Below, piece after piece: positions 1 through 7,116 of a DNA stretch of 12,214 bases (position 1 is the stretch's first letter; each line of letters begins with the position of its first letter). The DNA lies in contig DCGY01000072.1 of NCBI GenBank assembly GCA_002314715.1, positions 226 through 12,439 on the forward strand, in the 5' to 3' direction. This DNA is from Lachnospiraceae bacterium UBA1766 (lineage in GTDB: Bacteria > Bacillota > Clostridia > Lachnospirales > Lachnospiraceae). Position numbers and translations under genes: made by a program. The notes under the pieces are model-generated. The model was not told where the DNA came from. It searched no databases and worked only from the letters and a program-made list of their open reading frames with translations.

Positions 1-343
1 TTCTTTCCTTCATACGAGGATCTCTGGTTAAGAAACCAGCTTTCTTGAGTGCAGGTCTGTACTCAGCATCTACCTGAAGCAATGCTCTGGAGATACCGTG
101 TCTGATAGCACCAGCCTGGCCGGTGTATCCGCCGCCATGAACGTTTACGATTACATCGTACTTCTCAGCGGTCTCGGTAAGAACCATAGGCTGACGAACG
201 ATAACCTTGAGGGTCTCAAGACCAAAGTATTCGTCCATGCTTCTCTTATTGATAACTACATCACCTTTACCGGGTACTAAATATACTCTAGCGATGGATT
301 TCTTTCTTCTACCTGTTCCGTAGTACTTTTCAGTTTTAGCCAT
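1..343 (-). CDS. rpsI: Small ribosomal subunit protein S9 (uS9), 3' end outside window
   Basis: This is ribosomal protein S9 of the 30S head, whose basic C-terminal tail reaches toward the P-site tRNA. About 114 codons are visible. The protein begins MAKTEKYYGTGRRKKSIARV, the typical S9 start with its basic GRRKKSIAR motif. It continues through the conserved NVHGGGYTGQAGAIRHGI stretch and ends at the window edge in TRDPRMKE. The final basic tail, about 15 residues in the family, lies outside the window. The ATG at 343-341 is preceded by a strong AGGAGG at 353-358 with good spacing. The start is only 20 bp beyond the stop of rplM, so the two form the usual rplM-rpsI operon. Nothing is unusual apart from the truncation by the window edge. 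Confidence 0.97.
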   Translation of the reverse strand, partial: MAKTEKYYGTGRRKKSIARVYLVPGKGDVVINKRSMDEYFGLETLKVIVRQPMVLTETAEKYDVIVNVHGGGYTGQAGAIRHGISRALLQVDAEYRPALKKAGFLTRDPRMKER

Positions 344-363
344 GATTTATATCCTCCTATCCC

Positions 364-792
364 TTAGAATGTCAGCACTTCAGGCTTCTGAGCTGCATGC
401 TTGTGCTCAGGTCCTGCGTACACAAATAATTTAGTATACATCTGTCTTCCTAAAGGTCCCTTGGGAAGCATTCCCTTAACTGCGATCTCGATAACTTCTT
501 CAGGCTTCTTTGCGAGTTTCTCTCTCAAAGTAGTTTCCTTCATACCACCTACGTAGTCTGAATGATGATGGTAAACTTTCTGATCCATCTTCTTACCGGT
601 AACCTGAATCTTCTCAGCGTTGATTACGATTACGTAATCTCCGGTGTCAATATGAGGAGTGAAGATTGCTTTATTCTTTCCTCTTAAAACTTTAGCAACC
701 TCTGCAGCCAAACGGCCAAGGGTCATGCCAGTAGCATCTACTACATACCATTTTCTATCGATTGTAGCTGGACTAGCCATAAATGTTTTCAT
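364..792 (-). CDS. rplM: Large ribosomal subunit protein L13 (uL13)
   Basis: This is ribosomal protein L13, an early-assembly 50S protein, complete at 142 residues, which is the family's normal length. Diagnostic segments are RKWYVVDATGMTLGRLA near the N-terminus, YVIVINAEKI in the middle, and the conserved KGMLPKGPLGRQMYTKLFVY followed by AGPEHKH near the C-terminus. The ATG at 792-790 has a GGAGG ribosome binding site at 800-804. A second in-frame Met is at codon 5, but the upstream ATG has the better-placed Shine-Dalgarno. It is the first gene of an rplM-rpsI operon and has its own strong promoter and a long leader (separate entries). In many Firmicutes it follows truA directly; here three envelope genes lie between them. 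Confidence 0.98.
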   Translation of the reverse strand: MKTFMASPATIDRKWYVVDATGMTLGRLAAEVAKVLRGKNKAIFTPHIDTGDYVIVINAEKIQVTGKKMDQKVYHHHSDYVGGMKETTLREKLAKKPEEVIEIAVKGMLPKGPLGRQMYTKLFVYAGPEHKHAAQKPEVLTF

Positions 793-938
793 GATGTTTC
801 CTCCATCTTACTTTTGTCCTGTTCTGTCGCCTCTCTATCCCGCAGATGTCCGGCTACGAAATAAAACGCTTCAAAACGATTGTCTATCTCAAGTGTATCA
901 CCGGGGCTTTGGTTCAACACTCTGAAACACTGTCACAG
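793..938 (-). promoter_or_regulatory. rplM 5' leader, candidate ribosomal-protein autoregulatory RNA
   Basis: The predicted start of transcription for rplM, near 938, leaves a leader of about 145 nt, which is long for a simple 5' UTR. Short complementary segments can be seen on the transcript. A GTTTCA/TGAAC hairpin lies just after the start site, an AGTGT/ACACT pairing encloses it, and a CGTAG/CTGCG hairpin lies around 843-862. Firmicutes rplM genes are known to carry an autoregulatory L13 leader. I cannot fold this or match it to the covariance model here, so the assignment rests on position and length more than on a recognised consensus. Confidence 0.35.
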
Positions 939-944
939 TTGTAT

Positions 945-973
945 ATTATATGATAGGATGTTGGCCGTGTCAA
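945..973 (-). promoter_or_regulatory. Sigma-A-type promoter for rplM-rpsI
   Basis: Read on the minus strand, this is a perfect -35 hexamer TTGACA (973-968), a 17-bp spacer, and a perfect -10 hexamer TATAAT (950-945). Transcription would begin near 938 and run into rplM. A fully consensus sigma-A promoter fits a ribosomal protein operon that needs high expression. It also shows that rplM-rpsI is an independent unit here and does not depend on read-through from truA. Confidence 0.9.
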
Positions 974-1014
974 TACTTATTTTTCAATATTTTCGTGCAT
1001 TTTCATACCATATG

Positions 1015-1023
1015 TGATAAAAT
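1015..1023 (+). promoter_or_regulatory. Candidate extended -10 promoter for the LRR gene
   Basis: TGATAAAAT reads as an extended -10 element (TG-n-TAAAAT) about 80 bp before the start codon at 1104, diverging from the rplM promoter. No convincing -35 hexamer sits 16-18 bp upstream (the best is GTGCAT), which is common for extended -10 promoters. The same nine bases occur in the better-supported promoter of the M15 gene at 9037-9045. The rest of the 793-1103 intergenic stretch holds the rplM leader and promoter. Confidence 0.4.
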
Positions 1024-1103
1024 AACTGTGTTCTAATTCTATAGGAAAGAACGCTTTTTTGCAACCCAAAATCTTCCTATATTTTAAGGAAAGGAAAATT
1101 GAT

Positions 1104-2564
1104 ATGAGTCAAAAAACAAAGTGTCCGCTCTGTATGACCAAAATGCGTGAGGTCAATCACGAAAAAATATGCCCGGTATGCGGATATAAATACTGTGACC
1201 ACTCTTATGACGGAAACATCTACGATAATGATAATCACACACATTCCAACTATACTACCGCTTCCACCGGCTATACAAGCTATACAAAGGATTACGATGA
1301 CAATTCCAAATATGCATCCTCCGATACCTACCGTACGACCGTAACCACTTCCTCGGCCAAAACAACGGCACCGGCATCCTCCGCCTCCCGAAACGCGAAG
1401 GCAAAGCAGGGTGCGAAAAAGTTTACAAAAATATATGTTCGCCTGATTATTCTTATGGTTATCATACAGTTAATCCGCGCCCTGTTTGCCCAAACGGATC
1501 TCTTAAATTGGCTTCGTTCGGAATTCCTTGGAGAGGATACGAATTCTTCTTATTATGAGGAAGAAGTATATTCCGATTCCGAATATGCCATTCCGTTAAT
1601 GAATACTTCTTCCAAAGGCCAGTTAATGAACGATTTCTTCTCTGCGGTATTCGGTACGGATCTTTCTTCCGCATCCCAGGACCAGTTGGACAGCGTGGTC
1701 GCTCTACAGATTTACTCTGGCAATGCGGAAGGCTGTACGATTATCAACTATGAATTGGAAGATGGTACCAATGATTATCTTGAATTTGCTTCTTATTTGA
1801 ATCCGAAGGACTTAAGTTACTTCCGGGAATTGGAATACCTTTGCATTCCTTCTGTGCATTTGGAAACAGGCGACCTTGGCCTGATGCCCAAGCTGTATTA
1901 TATTTCCAGTGCCAATTCTCCCGAAGAATTGGCTGACATTCTGTCCAATCCTTCCAATATTTCCACAATGGAAATCTATCTATGCAACAGCACCAACTCT
2001 TTGCGTGGTTTGGAATCCTTCGAAAACCTCTCCTCCTTTTTTGCAAACGGAGCAGGGCTTACAGACATCGATTCTCTTACCATGCCGAAATCTCTTCAAT
2101 ATGTTGGCCTGGTTTGCGGTTCCGTCACCAATTTCAGTTGTCTGGAAGAGCTGACGGATTTGGCACAGCTTCAATTATTTGGCAATGTAACCGATATTCG
2201 ATTCGTGGAAAATATGCCGGAGCTTACTTACCTGTATCTCAACAGCTGCAGTGTAAAGGATATTACACCCATTGTTTCCTGTGAAAAGCTCTATTTATTC
2301 GGCATCGAAGAGGATCCCTACTTATATAATTGCGATGCTCTGGCTGCTTTACAGGATTTGATGTATGTATATCTGAGCAATACCGGTATCTCCGATTTAT
2401 CTTTCGCAAGGAATTTGACCTACCTGAACAGTCTTTATATCGATAATACAGGTGTTAAGGATTTATCTCCTCTTGCCAACCTGCAGAATCTGGACTATAT
2501 TTACTGTGAAGGTTGTGATATCCAAAACACCGGAAGCATCCGTGAGGATATTATTTACCGGTAG
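1104..2564 (+). CDS. Zinc-ribbon, single-pass membrane protein with extracellular leucine-rich repeats
   Basis: This 486-residue protein is of unknown function. The N-terminus is a four-cysteine zinc ribbon (C7-P-L-C10, twelve residues, then C23-P-V-C26). Next comes a Ser/Thr/Tyr/Asp-rich low-complexity linker (about 35-100), a basic cluster, and one hydrophobic segment (about 109-128, IYVRLIILMVIIQLI). An acidic spacer follows, then irregular leucine-rich repeats from about 240 to 475. The last of these are the clearest, with 22-residue-type units such as TYLYLNSCSVKDITPI and NSLYIDNTGVKDLSPLANL. Positive charges before the membrane segment suggest a cytoplasmic zinc ribbon and an outward-facing LRR domain. 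The ATG at 1104 is chosen because AAGGAAAGGA lies 8-18 bases upstream; the frame is open back to a TTG at 1059 but has no ribosome site there. The gene may be cotranscribed with the CapA-like gene 119 bp downstream. LRR domains usually bind proteins or glycans; the ligand is unknown. Confidence 0.85.
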   Translation: MSQKTKCPLCMTKMREVNHEKICPVCGYKYCDHSYDGNIYDNDNHTHSNYTTASTGYTSYTKDYDDNSKYASSDTYRTTVTTSSAKTTAPASSASRNAKAKQGAKKFTKIYVRLIILMVIIQLIRALFAQTDLLNWLRSEFLGEDTNSSYYEEEVYSDSEYAIPLMNTSSKGQLMNDFFSAVFGTDLSSASQDQLDSVVALQIYSGNAEGCTIINYELEDGTNDYLEFASYLNPKDLSYFRELEYLCIPSVHLETGDLGLMPKLYYISSANSPEELADILSNPSNISTMEIYLCNSTNSLRGLESFENLSSFFANGAGLTDIDSLTMPKSLQYVGLVCGSVTNFSCLEELTDLAQLQLFGNVTDIRFVENMPELTYLYLNSCSVKDITPIVSCEKLYLFGIEEDPYLYNCDALAALQDLMYVYLSNTGISDLSFARNLTYLNSLYIDNTGVKDLSPLANLQNLDYIYCEGCDIQNTGSIREDIIYR

Positions 2565-2640
2565 GTTTATGGAAAGCATTTCTATATGCCAAATATGAAT
2601 TTTGAACCGTGCGAATAAAATGTCTTCAATCGGTATTCGT

Positions 2641-2669
2641 GATTTCAAATCCACGGGTGTTTTGAAATC
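2641..2669 (+). repeat. Perfect 9-bp inverted repeat ahead of the CapA-like gene
   Basis: GATTTCAAA (2641-2649) and its exact complement TTTGAAATC (2661-2669) flank an 11-nt loop. The right arm is followed by four bases, TTTT, that run straight into the GGAG ribosome binding site at 2674-2677. The stem is AT-rich, so it would be a weak terminator. It could equally be an operator or a hairpin affecting access to the ribosome site. It lies in the 119-bp gap between the LRR gene and the CapA-like gene, where no good sigma-A promoter was found. Confidence 0.55.
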
Positions 2670-2683
2670 TTTTGGAGCGAACT

Positions 2684-4084
2684 ATGAAATTTTTAAAGTT
2701 AAAAGCAAAAGGGCTTCTCTTTGCAACCTGTCTCGTACTTATGGCCGGCTGTGGCCAAGCCGAGGGAAACGGTTCCACCGTAACAAGCCCCATTATCATC
2801 GAGGAGACAAACTTAAAGCCTTCCGAATCCCTTGAAGCAGAATCCACGGAAGCCTCCTCAGAGGAAAGTCAAACCGACTCCACGGAATCCACGGAAGCCT
2901 CTTCGGAAGTTTCCACCGAATCCGCATATTTGGGAGATTTGGACTTACCCAACATCTCTCCTACTGTTTTCGAAGGACTGGAAAGCCAAAAACAGGATTC
3001 CATCCGTTTATTGGCCGTAGGCGATAACCTGATGCATATGGGATTGATTGGAACCGGTAAACAATCCGACGGAACCTATAATTACGATTTCCTTTTCCGA
3101 AATATGACCGAAGTACTGGACCTGGCGGACATTAAAGTAATCAACCAGGAAACTATTTTGGGTGGCGACTACCTGGGTTTTTCCGGATATCCCGCTTTCA
3201 ACTCTCCTACCGCAGTAGGTGACAGCGTGGCCAAGGCCGGCTTCAATGTGGTACTGCAGGCAAGCAATCATACCTTGGACAAAGGTTTGGAGGGCTTAAA
3301 AAACTGTTTGCAGTTCTGGGAGAGTCATCCCAATGTACTGGTAGCCGGAATCGGCGAGGACAATACCGGTAAGATTCCACTTATGACCATCGGAGATTAC
3401 ACCTTCGCAATCCTCAATTATACTTACGGCACCAATATGGAGAAGTTTCCTTCCTATGCGGAAGGGTATATGAATATTCTCTGTAAATACGGCGAGGACC
3501 GAGTCCTGGATTTCACCAGGCTGAATCCTCAGGTATTGGAGGATATTAAGGCCGCAAAGGAAATCGCGGACATTGTCATCGTATTCCCTCACTGGGGTGT
3601 GGAATACACCACCACTCCTACCCGTTACGAGAAAGAATTTGCCCTGGCTATGACAGAAGCCGGTGCGGACCTTATCATCGGAACCCACCCCCATGTCATT
3701 CAGCCGGTAGAATGGATTACCGCCGATAACGGAAATGTATCTCTTTGTTATTATTCCCTTGGCAACTATGCTTCCACCCAGATGAAACCCATCTGTATGC
3801 TGGAAGGAATGGCCTGGGTAACCTTTGATGTGACCGAGGACGGATTGGCCATCAATGCTACCGAAAGCGGTGTACTGCCCCTGGTAGCCCATTACAACTG
3901 CCCGCCGCTTCGATTTGATACGGTTTACTTCCTGGAAAATTATACCGCTGAGCAGGCCGCTGCCCATGGTATTAAAAATTACGGTAAGCAGACGTTGCAC
4001 TACGACGAATTGGTACAGTGGAGCAATGAGGTCTTTGGAGACTATCAGATGACCCTGGAAGAAGCCTTGAATCCGGGCAAATAA
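2684..4084 (+). CDS. CapA-family lipoprotein (poly-gamma-glutamate synthesis CapA-like metallophosphoesterase fold)
   Basis: This 466-residue secreted lipoprotein has a positively charged N-terminus, a hydrophobic core and a lipobox L-M-A-G-C with lipidated Cys23. A Glu/Ser/Thr-rich linker (about 31-85, with the repeat STEASSE twice) separates the anchor from a CapA (PGA_cap) domain spanning about 106-410. Family motifs visible are AVGDNLMH (D114), NQET (154-157), SNHTLDKG (N195, H196), PHWGVEY (H303), GTHPHVIQPVEW (H335, H337) and YSLGNY. These resemble the metal-binding residues of calcineurin-like phosphoesterases. Family members are linked to poly-gamma-glutamate capsule formation in Bacillus, but many in Clostridia lack partner genes, and no capB or capC homologue is seen here. 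The ATG at 2684 has GGAG six bases upstream and gives a proper signal peptide; an in-frame TTG at 2672 is unlikely. It ends at a strong terminator shared with the convergent NlpC/P60 gene. Confidence 0.92.
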   Translation: MKFLKLKAKGLLFATCLVLMAGCGQAEGNGSTVTSPIIIEETNLKPSESLEAESTEASSEESQTDSTESTEASSEVSTESAYLGDLDLPNISPTVFEGLESQKQDSIRLLAVGDNLMHMGLIGTGKQSDGTYNYDFLFRNMTEVLDLADIKVINQETILGGDYLGFSGYPAFNSPTAVGDSVAKAGFNVVLQASNHTLDKGLEGLKNCLQFWESHPNVLVAGIGEDNTGKIPLMTIGDYTFAILNYTYGTNMEKFPSYAEGYMNILCKYGEDRVLDFTRLNPQVLEDIKAAKEIADIVIVFPHWGVEYTTTPTRYEKEFALAMTEAGADLIIGTHPHVIQPVEWITADNGNVSLCYYSLGNYASTQMKPICMLEGMAWVTFDVTEDGLAINATESGVLPLVAHYNCPPLRFDTVYFLENYTAEQAAAHGIKNYGKQTLHYDELVQWSNEVFGDYQMTLEEALNPGK

Positions 4085-4101
4085 ACACCGAACACAAAAA
4101 T

Positions 4102-4131
4102 AACCCCTGCACTTTTCTTTGTGCAGGGGTT
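4102..4131. terminator. Bidirectional intrinsic terminator between convergent genes
   Basis: An 11-bp perfect stem, AACCCCTGCAC / GTGCAGGGGTT, encloses an 8-nt loop. On the plus strand the stem runs into a T-rich tail (TTTTCT including the end of the stem), terminating the CapA-like gene. On the minus strand the tail reads TTATTTTTG, terminating the ecf-truA-NlpC/P60 operon. The hairpin fills most of the 67-bp gap between the two stop codons. Confidence 0.93.
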
Positions 4132-4151
4132 TTCTCATGCTCTCAATTCTC

Positions 4152-5456
4152 TTATTCCACAATACTCTTAATTCCGATAATCGGCTCCATATTCACGGAG
4201 CTTACGCAAATACCACGTCTCTTATTGGCGGCATGCACAATTTGATTATCTCCCAGATAAATCGCTACATGGGTACAATTGGTGCCGCTTCCGTAGCAAA
4301 TAATGTCACCTCTCTTGGCATTGGCCAAATCAATGCTTCGTCCGTTTCCGGAGTATTGACCGCCGGGCGTTCTGCTCAGAGAATAGCCAAACTGGGCATA
4401 AATCAGGGATGTAAAACCGGAGCAGTCCGTACCATTGGTCAGGCTGTTTCCACCGGATTTATAAGGGCCTCCCACGTACTGTAAGGCAAAGGTCACGATA
4501 GCCTCACGAAGCTCGTCCACCGTTTCATACTGGGTGTTCACGACTATTGGCTCTGCCGCTTTTTGCTTGGCTGCTTCTGCCTCTCTGGCTGCCTGCTCGG
4601 CCGCCTTCTTGCGCGCTTCCAGCTCCTGTACCCTGCGAAGCTCTGCCTGTTCCTCCTCAATGGAGATGGCATAGCTGAACTCTTCCACAATCACCACATA
4701 TTTTGCAGCCACATAACCCTGCTGCTTGTCATTATACTTAATGCGAACCCATTCCTCACCGACTTCGTAAATGGGGGCCTTTTCATTTAATTCCAGGTAA
4801 CCCAGACATTCCGAATCGGTAGTCGCTTCCCTGCGCACATTCAGCATGGTAACCTGTACCTGGGCATAGCGCTTCACATATTCATCAATGGATGCCACCG
4901 CATCCTGACCGGACAAAAAGAAGTCGGATTTTATGTATCCTTCCACGGACCCGGAGGTGATTTTAAACCAATCCTGATTCTCTCCTGCCACTTCCAAAAT
5001 CTCTGCTACAGAACCCTGGTAAATCTTTCCCAGAATTTCTCCGTCTGTACTGGGGATGCTTCGAATGTTTACATATCCGGGCACCTTGCAAAGCGCCAGC
5101 TTCGCATACTCATTCTCGCGGGCCACACGCTCCTGAAGCTCTGTCAACTCCTCCTCTGACAGATCATAAACATAACTGCCAAAGCAAAGCATGGTTTCCT
5201 CGATTCCCGCCACAACGGAAATGCCCTGGCCAAAGTCCGTCACTGCAGAGCTAGCCGGCTCCGGCACATCTGTCTCCGGAAGACTTGTCGGCATGTCCAC
5301 CATGGGAATCGGTTCATTTTCCAAATCCACAGCGGATATCTCTTTTGCATCCACGGTCAGAGTTGTTTTTTCGATATAGGTTTCTCTGCCAAAGCCGGTC
5401 AAAAGAAGCGCTGACGACATCAGTAGAAGAAAGGCACTAATCATTCTTTTCTTCAT
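4152..5456 (-). CDS. Secreted SH3-domain NlpC/P60 cell-wall endopeptidase
   Basis: This 434-residue peptidoglycan hydrolase is expected to cut stem peptides between D-gamma-glutamate and the diamino acid. Domains in order are an N-terminal signal sequence (1-22), a linker, two bacterial SH3 domains (about 120-180, with YVNIRSIPSTDGEILG, and 198-256, with LNVRREATTDSECLG), an Ala/Glu/Lys-rich coiled coil (265-302) and an NlpC/P60 domain (about 312-434). The catalytic Cys345 is in TDCSGF, His396 in THVAIYLG, and His408 in the third motif HAAN. The signal peptide ends LLLTGFG, a lipobox pattern with Phe22 where Cys is required, so lipidation is not expected. The ATG at 5456 is preceded by GGGAGAG and lies inside the last 20 bp of truA, which suggests translational coupling at the end of the ecf-truA operon. 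The frame is open to a TTG at 5468, which is less likely. Confidence 0.94.
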   Translation of the reverse strand: MKKRMISAFLLLMSSALLLTGFGRETYIEKTTLTVDAKEISAVDLENEPIPMVDMPTSLPETDVPEPASSAVTDFGQGISVVAGIEETMLCFGSYVYDLSEEELTELQERVARENEYAKLALCKVPGYVNIRSIPSTDGEILGKIYQGSVAEILEVAGENQDWFKITSGSVEGYIKSDFFLSGQDAVASIDEYVKRYAQVQVTMLNVRREATTDSECLGYLELNEKAPIYEVGEEWVRIKYNDKQQGYVAAKYVVIVEEFSYAISIEEEQAELRRVQELEARKKAAEQAAREAEAAKQKAAEPIVVNTQYETVDELREAIVTFALQYVGGPYKSGGNSLTNGTDCSGFTSLIYAQFGYSLSRTPGGQYSGNGRSIDLANAKRGDIICYGSGTNCTHVAIYLGDNQIVHAANKRRGICVSSVNMEPIIGIKSIVE

Positions 5457-6222
5457 AAACTCTCCCAAATTTTCCTAAGTTTTCAAAATCATATCCGGCC
5501 AACAATAAACCGTTTGCCGGCGCGGTAGGACCTGCGAGACTGCGATCCTTTCCGTCTATTACCTCTTTCATAGACTCCGGTGTACGTTTTCCTTCACCAA
5601 CCTCCAACAGAGTCCCAACGATAATTCTCACCATATTGTAGAGAAAGCCGTTCCCGCAAACCCGAATCACAAGCTCCGGTCCGCTCTCCCGAATGTCTAA
5701 TCCGTAAATGGTTCTTACCGTGGTTTCCGTCTGGGCACCGGACTGGCAAAAGCTCTTAAAATCATGCTCTCCCGAAAAATAATCTGCTGCCTTTCGCATA
5801 AGCGCCACATCCGGCTTGCGATAAGTAAACAAATGGTACTGACGCCCAATGGGCATGGCAAACTCGCCACGATAAATATGATATTCATAGGTCTTTTTGC
5901 TGTTTGCAAAGCGGGGATGCCAGTCAGGGGCCACTTCCATGGATTTCTGAATGCGAATATCCTCCGGCAAACGGGCATTCAAAGCATAAGCAATTTTATC
6001 TGCAGGCATTCTGGTCTGGGTGTCAAAAATCGCCGCATTACAAAGGGCATGTACCCCTGCATCGGTACGACTGGCTCCACTAACCTGAATTTCTTCCTGT
6101 AACAAATCGGACAGGCATTGATTCAGCACTTCCTCAATTGTAACGGCATTATTTTGCACCTGCCAGCCATGATACTCGGTTCCATCATAGGCGACAATCA
6201 GACAAATTCGTCTTACACACAT
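5437..6222 (-). CDS. truA: tRNA pseudouridine(38-40) synthase TruA
   Basis: TruA converts uridines 38-40 of the tRNA anticodon arm to pseudouridine. The protein is 261 residues from the chosen start, which is normal for the family. The N-terminal core has LIVAYDGTEYHGWQVQ. The catalytic Asp54 is in GASRTDAGVHA. Later motifs are KTYEYHIYRG, HDFKSFC and GNGFLYNMVRIIVGTLLEVG, followed by the C-terminal APANGLLLAGY. The ATG at 6222 gives the usual short lead before the first strand. An in-frame GTG at 6234 would add four residues, and its AGGAAA is 11-12 bases upstream; I cannot decide firmly between them. It begins 13-25 bp after the ecfT stop, so it is cotranscribed with ecfA1-ecfA2-ecfT, a common Firmicutes arrangement. 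Its last codons overlap the start of the NlpC/P60 gene by 20 bp. Confidence 0.96.
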   Translation of the reverse strand: MCVRRICLIVAYDGTEYHGWQVQNNAVTIEEVLNQCLSDLLQEEIQVSGASRTDAGVHALCNAAIFDTQTRMPADKIAYALNARLPEDIRIQKSMEVAPDWHPRFANSKKTYEYHIYRGEFAMPIGRQYHLFTYRKPDVALMRKAADYFSGEHDFKSFCQSGAQTETTVRTIYGLDIRESGPELVIRVCGNGFLYNMVRIIVGTLLEVGEGKRTPESMKEVIDGKDRSLAGPTAPANGLLLAGYDFENLGKFGRVYEEKND

Positions 6223-6247
6223 GGCTACTCTCACATTTCATTTTTTC

Positions 6248-7069
6248 CTACCGAGCCAGCAATCCGATGAAATCGATTCTGCTCAGTCCGATACTGCAAA
6301 CCATATAGAAAATCAAAATTCCATACCCTACAAAGTCTGCTTTCTTGTACATCAGGGGCTTCATCTTTGTACGACCCTCTCCCCCTCGATAACAACGGGC
6401 TTCCATCGCCATGGCCAAATCATTGGCACGACGAAAGGCCGAAATAAACAGAGGAACCAGCAAGGGCACCAAGGACTTGGCTCTGGCAATCAGATTGCCG
6501 TTTTCGAAGTCCGCACCTCTTGCAATCTGCGCCTTCATAATCTTGTCCGTTTCCTCCAGCAAAATAGGGATAAAACGAAGGGCAATGGACATCATCATGG
6601 CCACCTCATGAACCGGTACCTTGATTACCTTCAAAGGGTTCATCATCTTCTCCATGCCATCGGTAAGATGGTTGGGGGTAGTGGTCAATGTCATTAGGGA
6701 AGAACCTACAATCAACAGTACCAGACGAGACAGCATGGTACATGCCATCTGAATACCTTCTATGGTGATTTTCAGCTTCCAAAACGTTACCAAAGGTGTA
6801 CCCGGCGTCAAAAACAAGTTAAACATTACCGTAATTACCAGCAAAAATAGGATTGCCTTCATTCCCTTAATCATGAAACGAAAGGGAACGTGGGAAACCA
6901 GAATCATGAGTCCCAAAAACAATGCAGCAATCAAATAGCCGACATAATATTTAAAACAAAACAGGGAGATAATATACAACAGCGTACCCGTCAATTTCAC
7001 CCGGGGATCCAGGTCGTGAATCGGGGATGCCGTCTGATAATATTGTCCCAGTGTAATATCTCTAAGCAC
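6248..7069 (-). CDS. ecfT: ECF transporter transmembrane component EcfT
   Basis: EcfT is the membrane scaffold that couples the two ATPases to interchangeable substrate-binding S components in group II energy-coupling factor transporters for vitamins and metals. The 273-residue protein starts MLRDITLGQYYQTASPIHDL, followed by LDPRVKLTGTLLY, the family signature. Hydrophobic helices lie at about 25-58, 70-88, 111-128, 160-172, 200-212 and 246-262. The two coupling-helix motifs are ARG at 183-185 (QIARGADFENG) and the Ala-Arg at 224-225 (MEARCYRGG), which contact the ATPases. The start codon is GTG at 7069, chosen because it gives the exact family N-terminus; AAAGG lies 10 bases upstream. It follows ecfA2 by 47 bp and precedes truA closely. 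No S component is encoded in the window. Confidence 0.96.
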   Translation of the reverse strand: MLRDITLGQYYQTASPIHDLDPRVKLTGTLLYIISLFCFKYYVGYLIAALFLGLMILVSHVPFRFMIKGMKAILFLLVITVMFNLFLTPGTPLVTFWKLKITIEGIQMACTMLSRLVLLIVGSSLMTLTTTPNHLTDGMEKMMNPLKVIKVPVHEVAMMMSIALRFIPILLEETDKIMKAQIARGADFENGNLIARAKSLVPLLVPLFISAFRRANDLAMAMEARCYRGGEGRTKMKPLMYKKADFVGYGILIFYMVCSIGLSRIDFIGLLAR

Positions 7070-7116
7070 GATACTTCTACCTTTCTCTTTGCTCTATGGG
7101 AGCAAATTTCATGCAC

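Noticed and set aside
1059..1103. In-frame TTG extension of the LRR protein
   Set aside because: No Shine-Dalgarno precedes the TTG, whereas the ATG at 1104 follows AAGGAAAGGA.
2843..2908. Direct DNA repeat around STEASSE in the CapA linker
   Set aside because: It is a low-complexity Ser/Thr/Glu linker, common in lipoproteins, and too short and imperfect to treat as a mobile or regulatory repeat.
3296..4162. Long minus-strand open frame antisense to the CapA-like gene
   Set aside because: Its product has no recognisable domain, it overlaps a well-supported gene, and it runs through the terminator hairpin; it is a codon-bias shadow.
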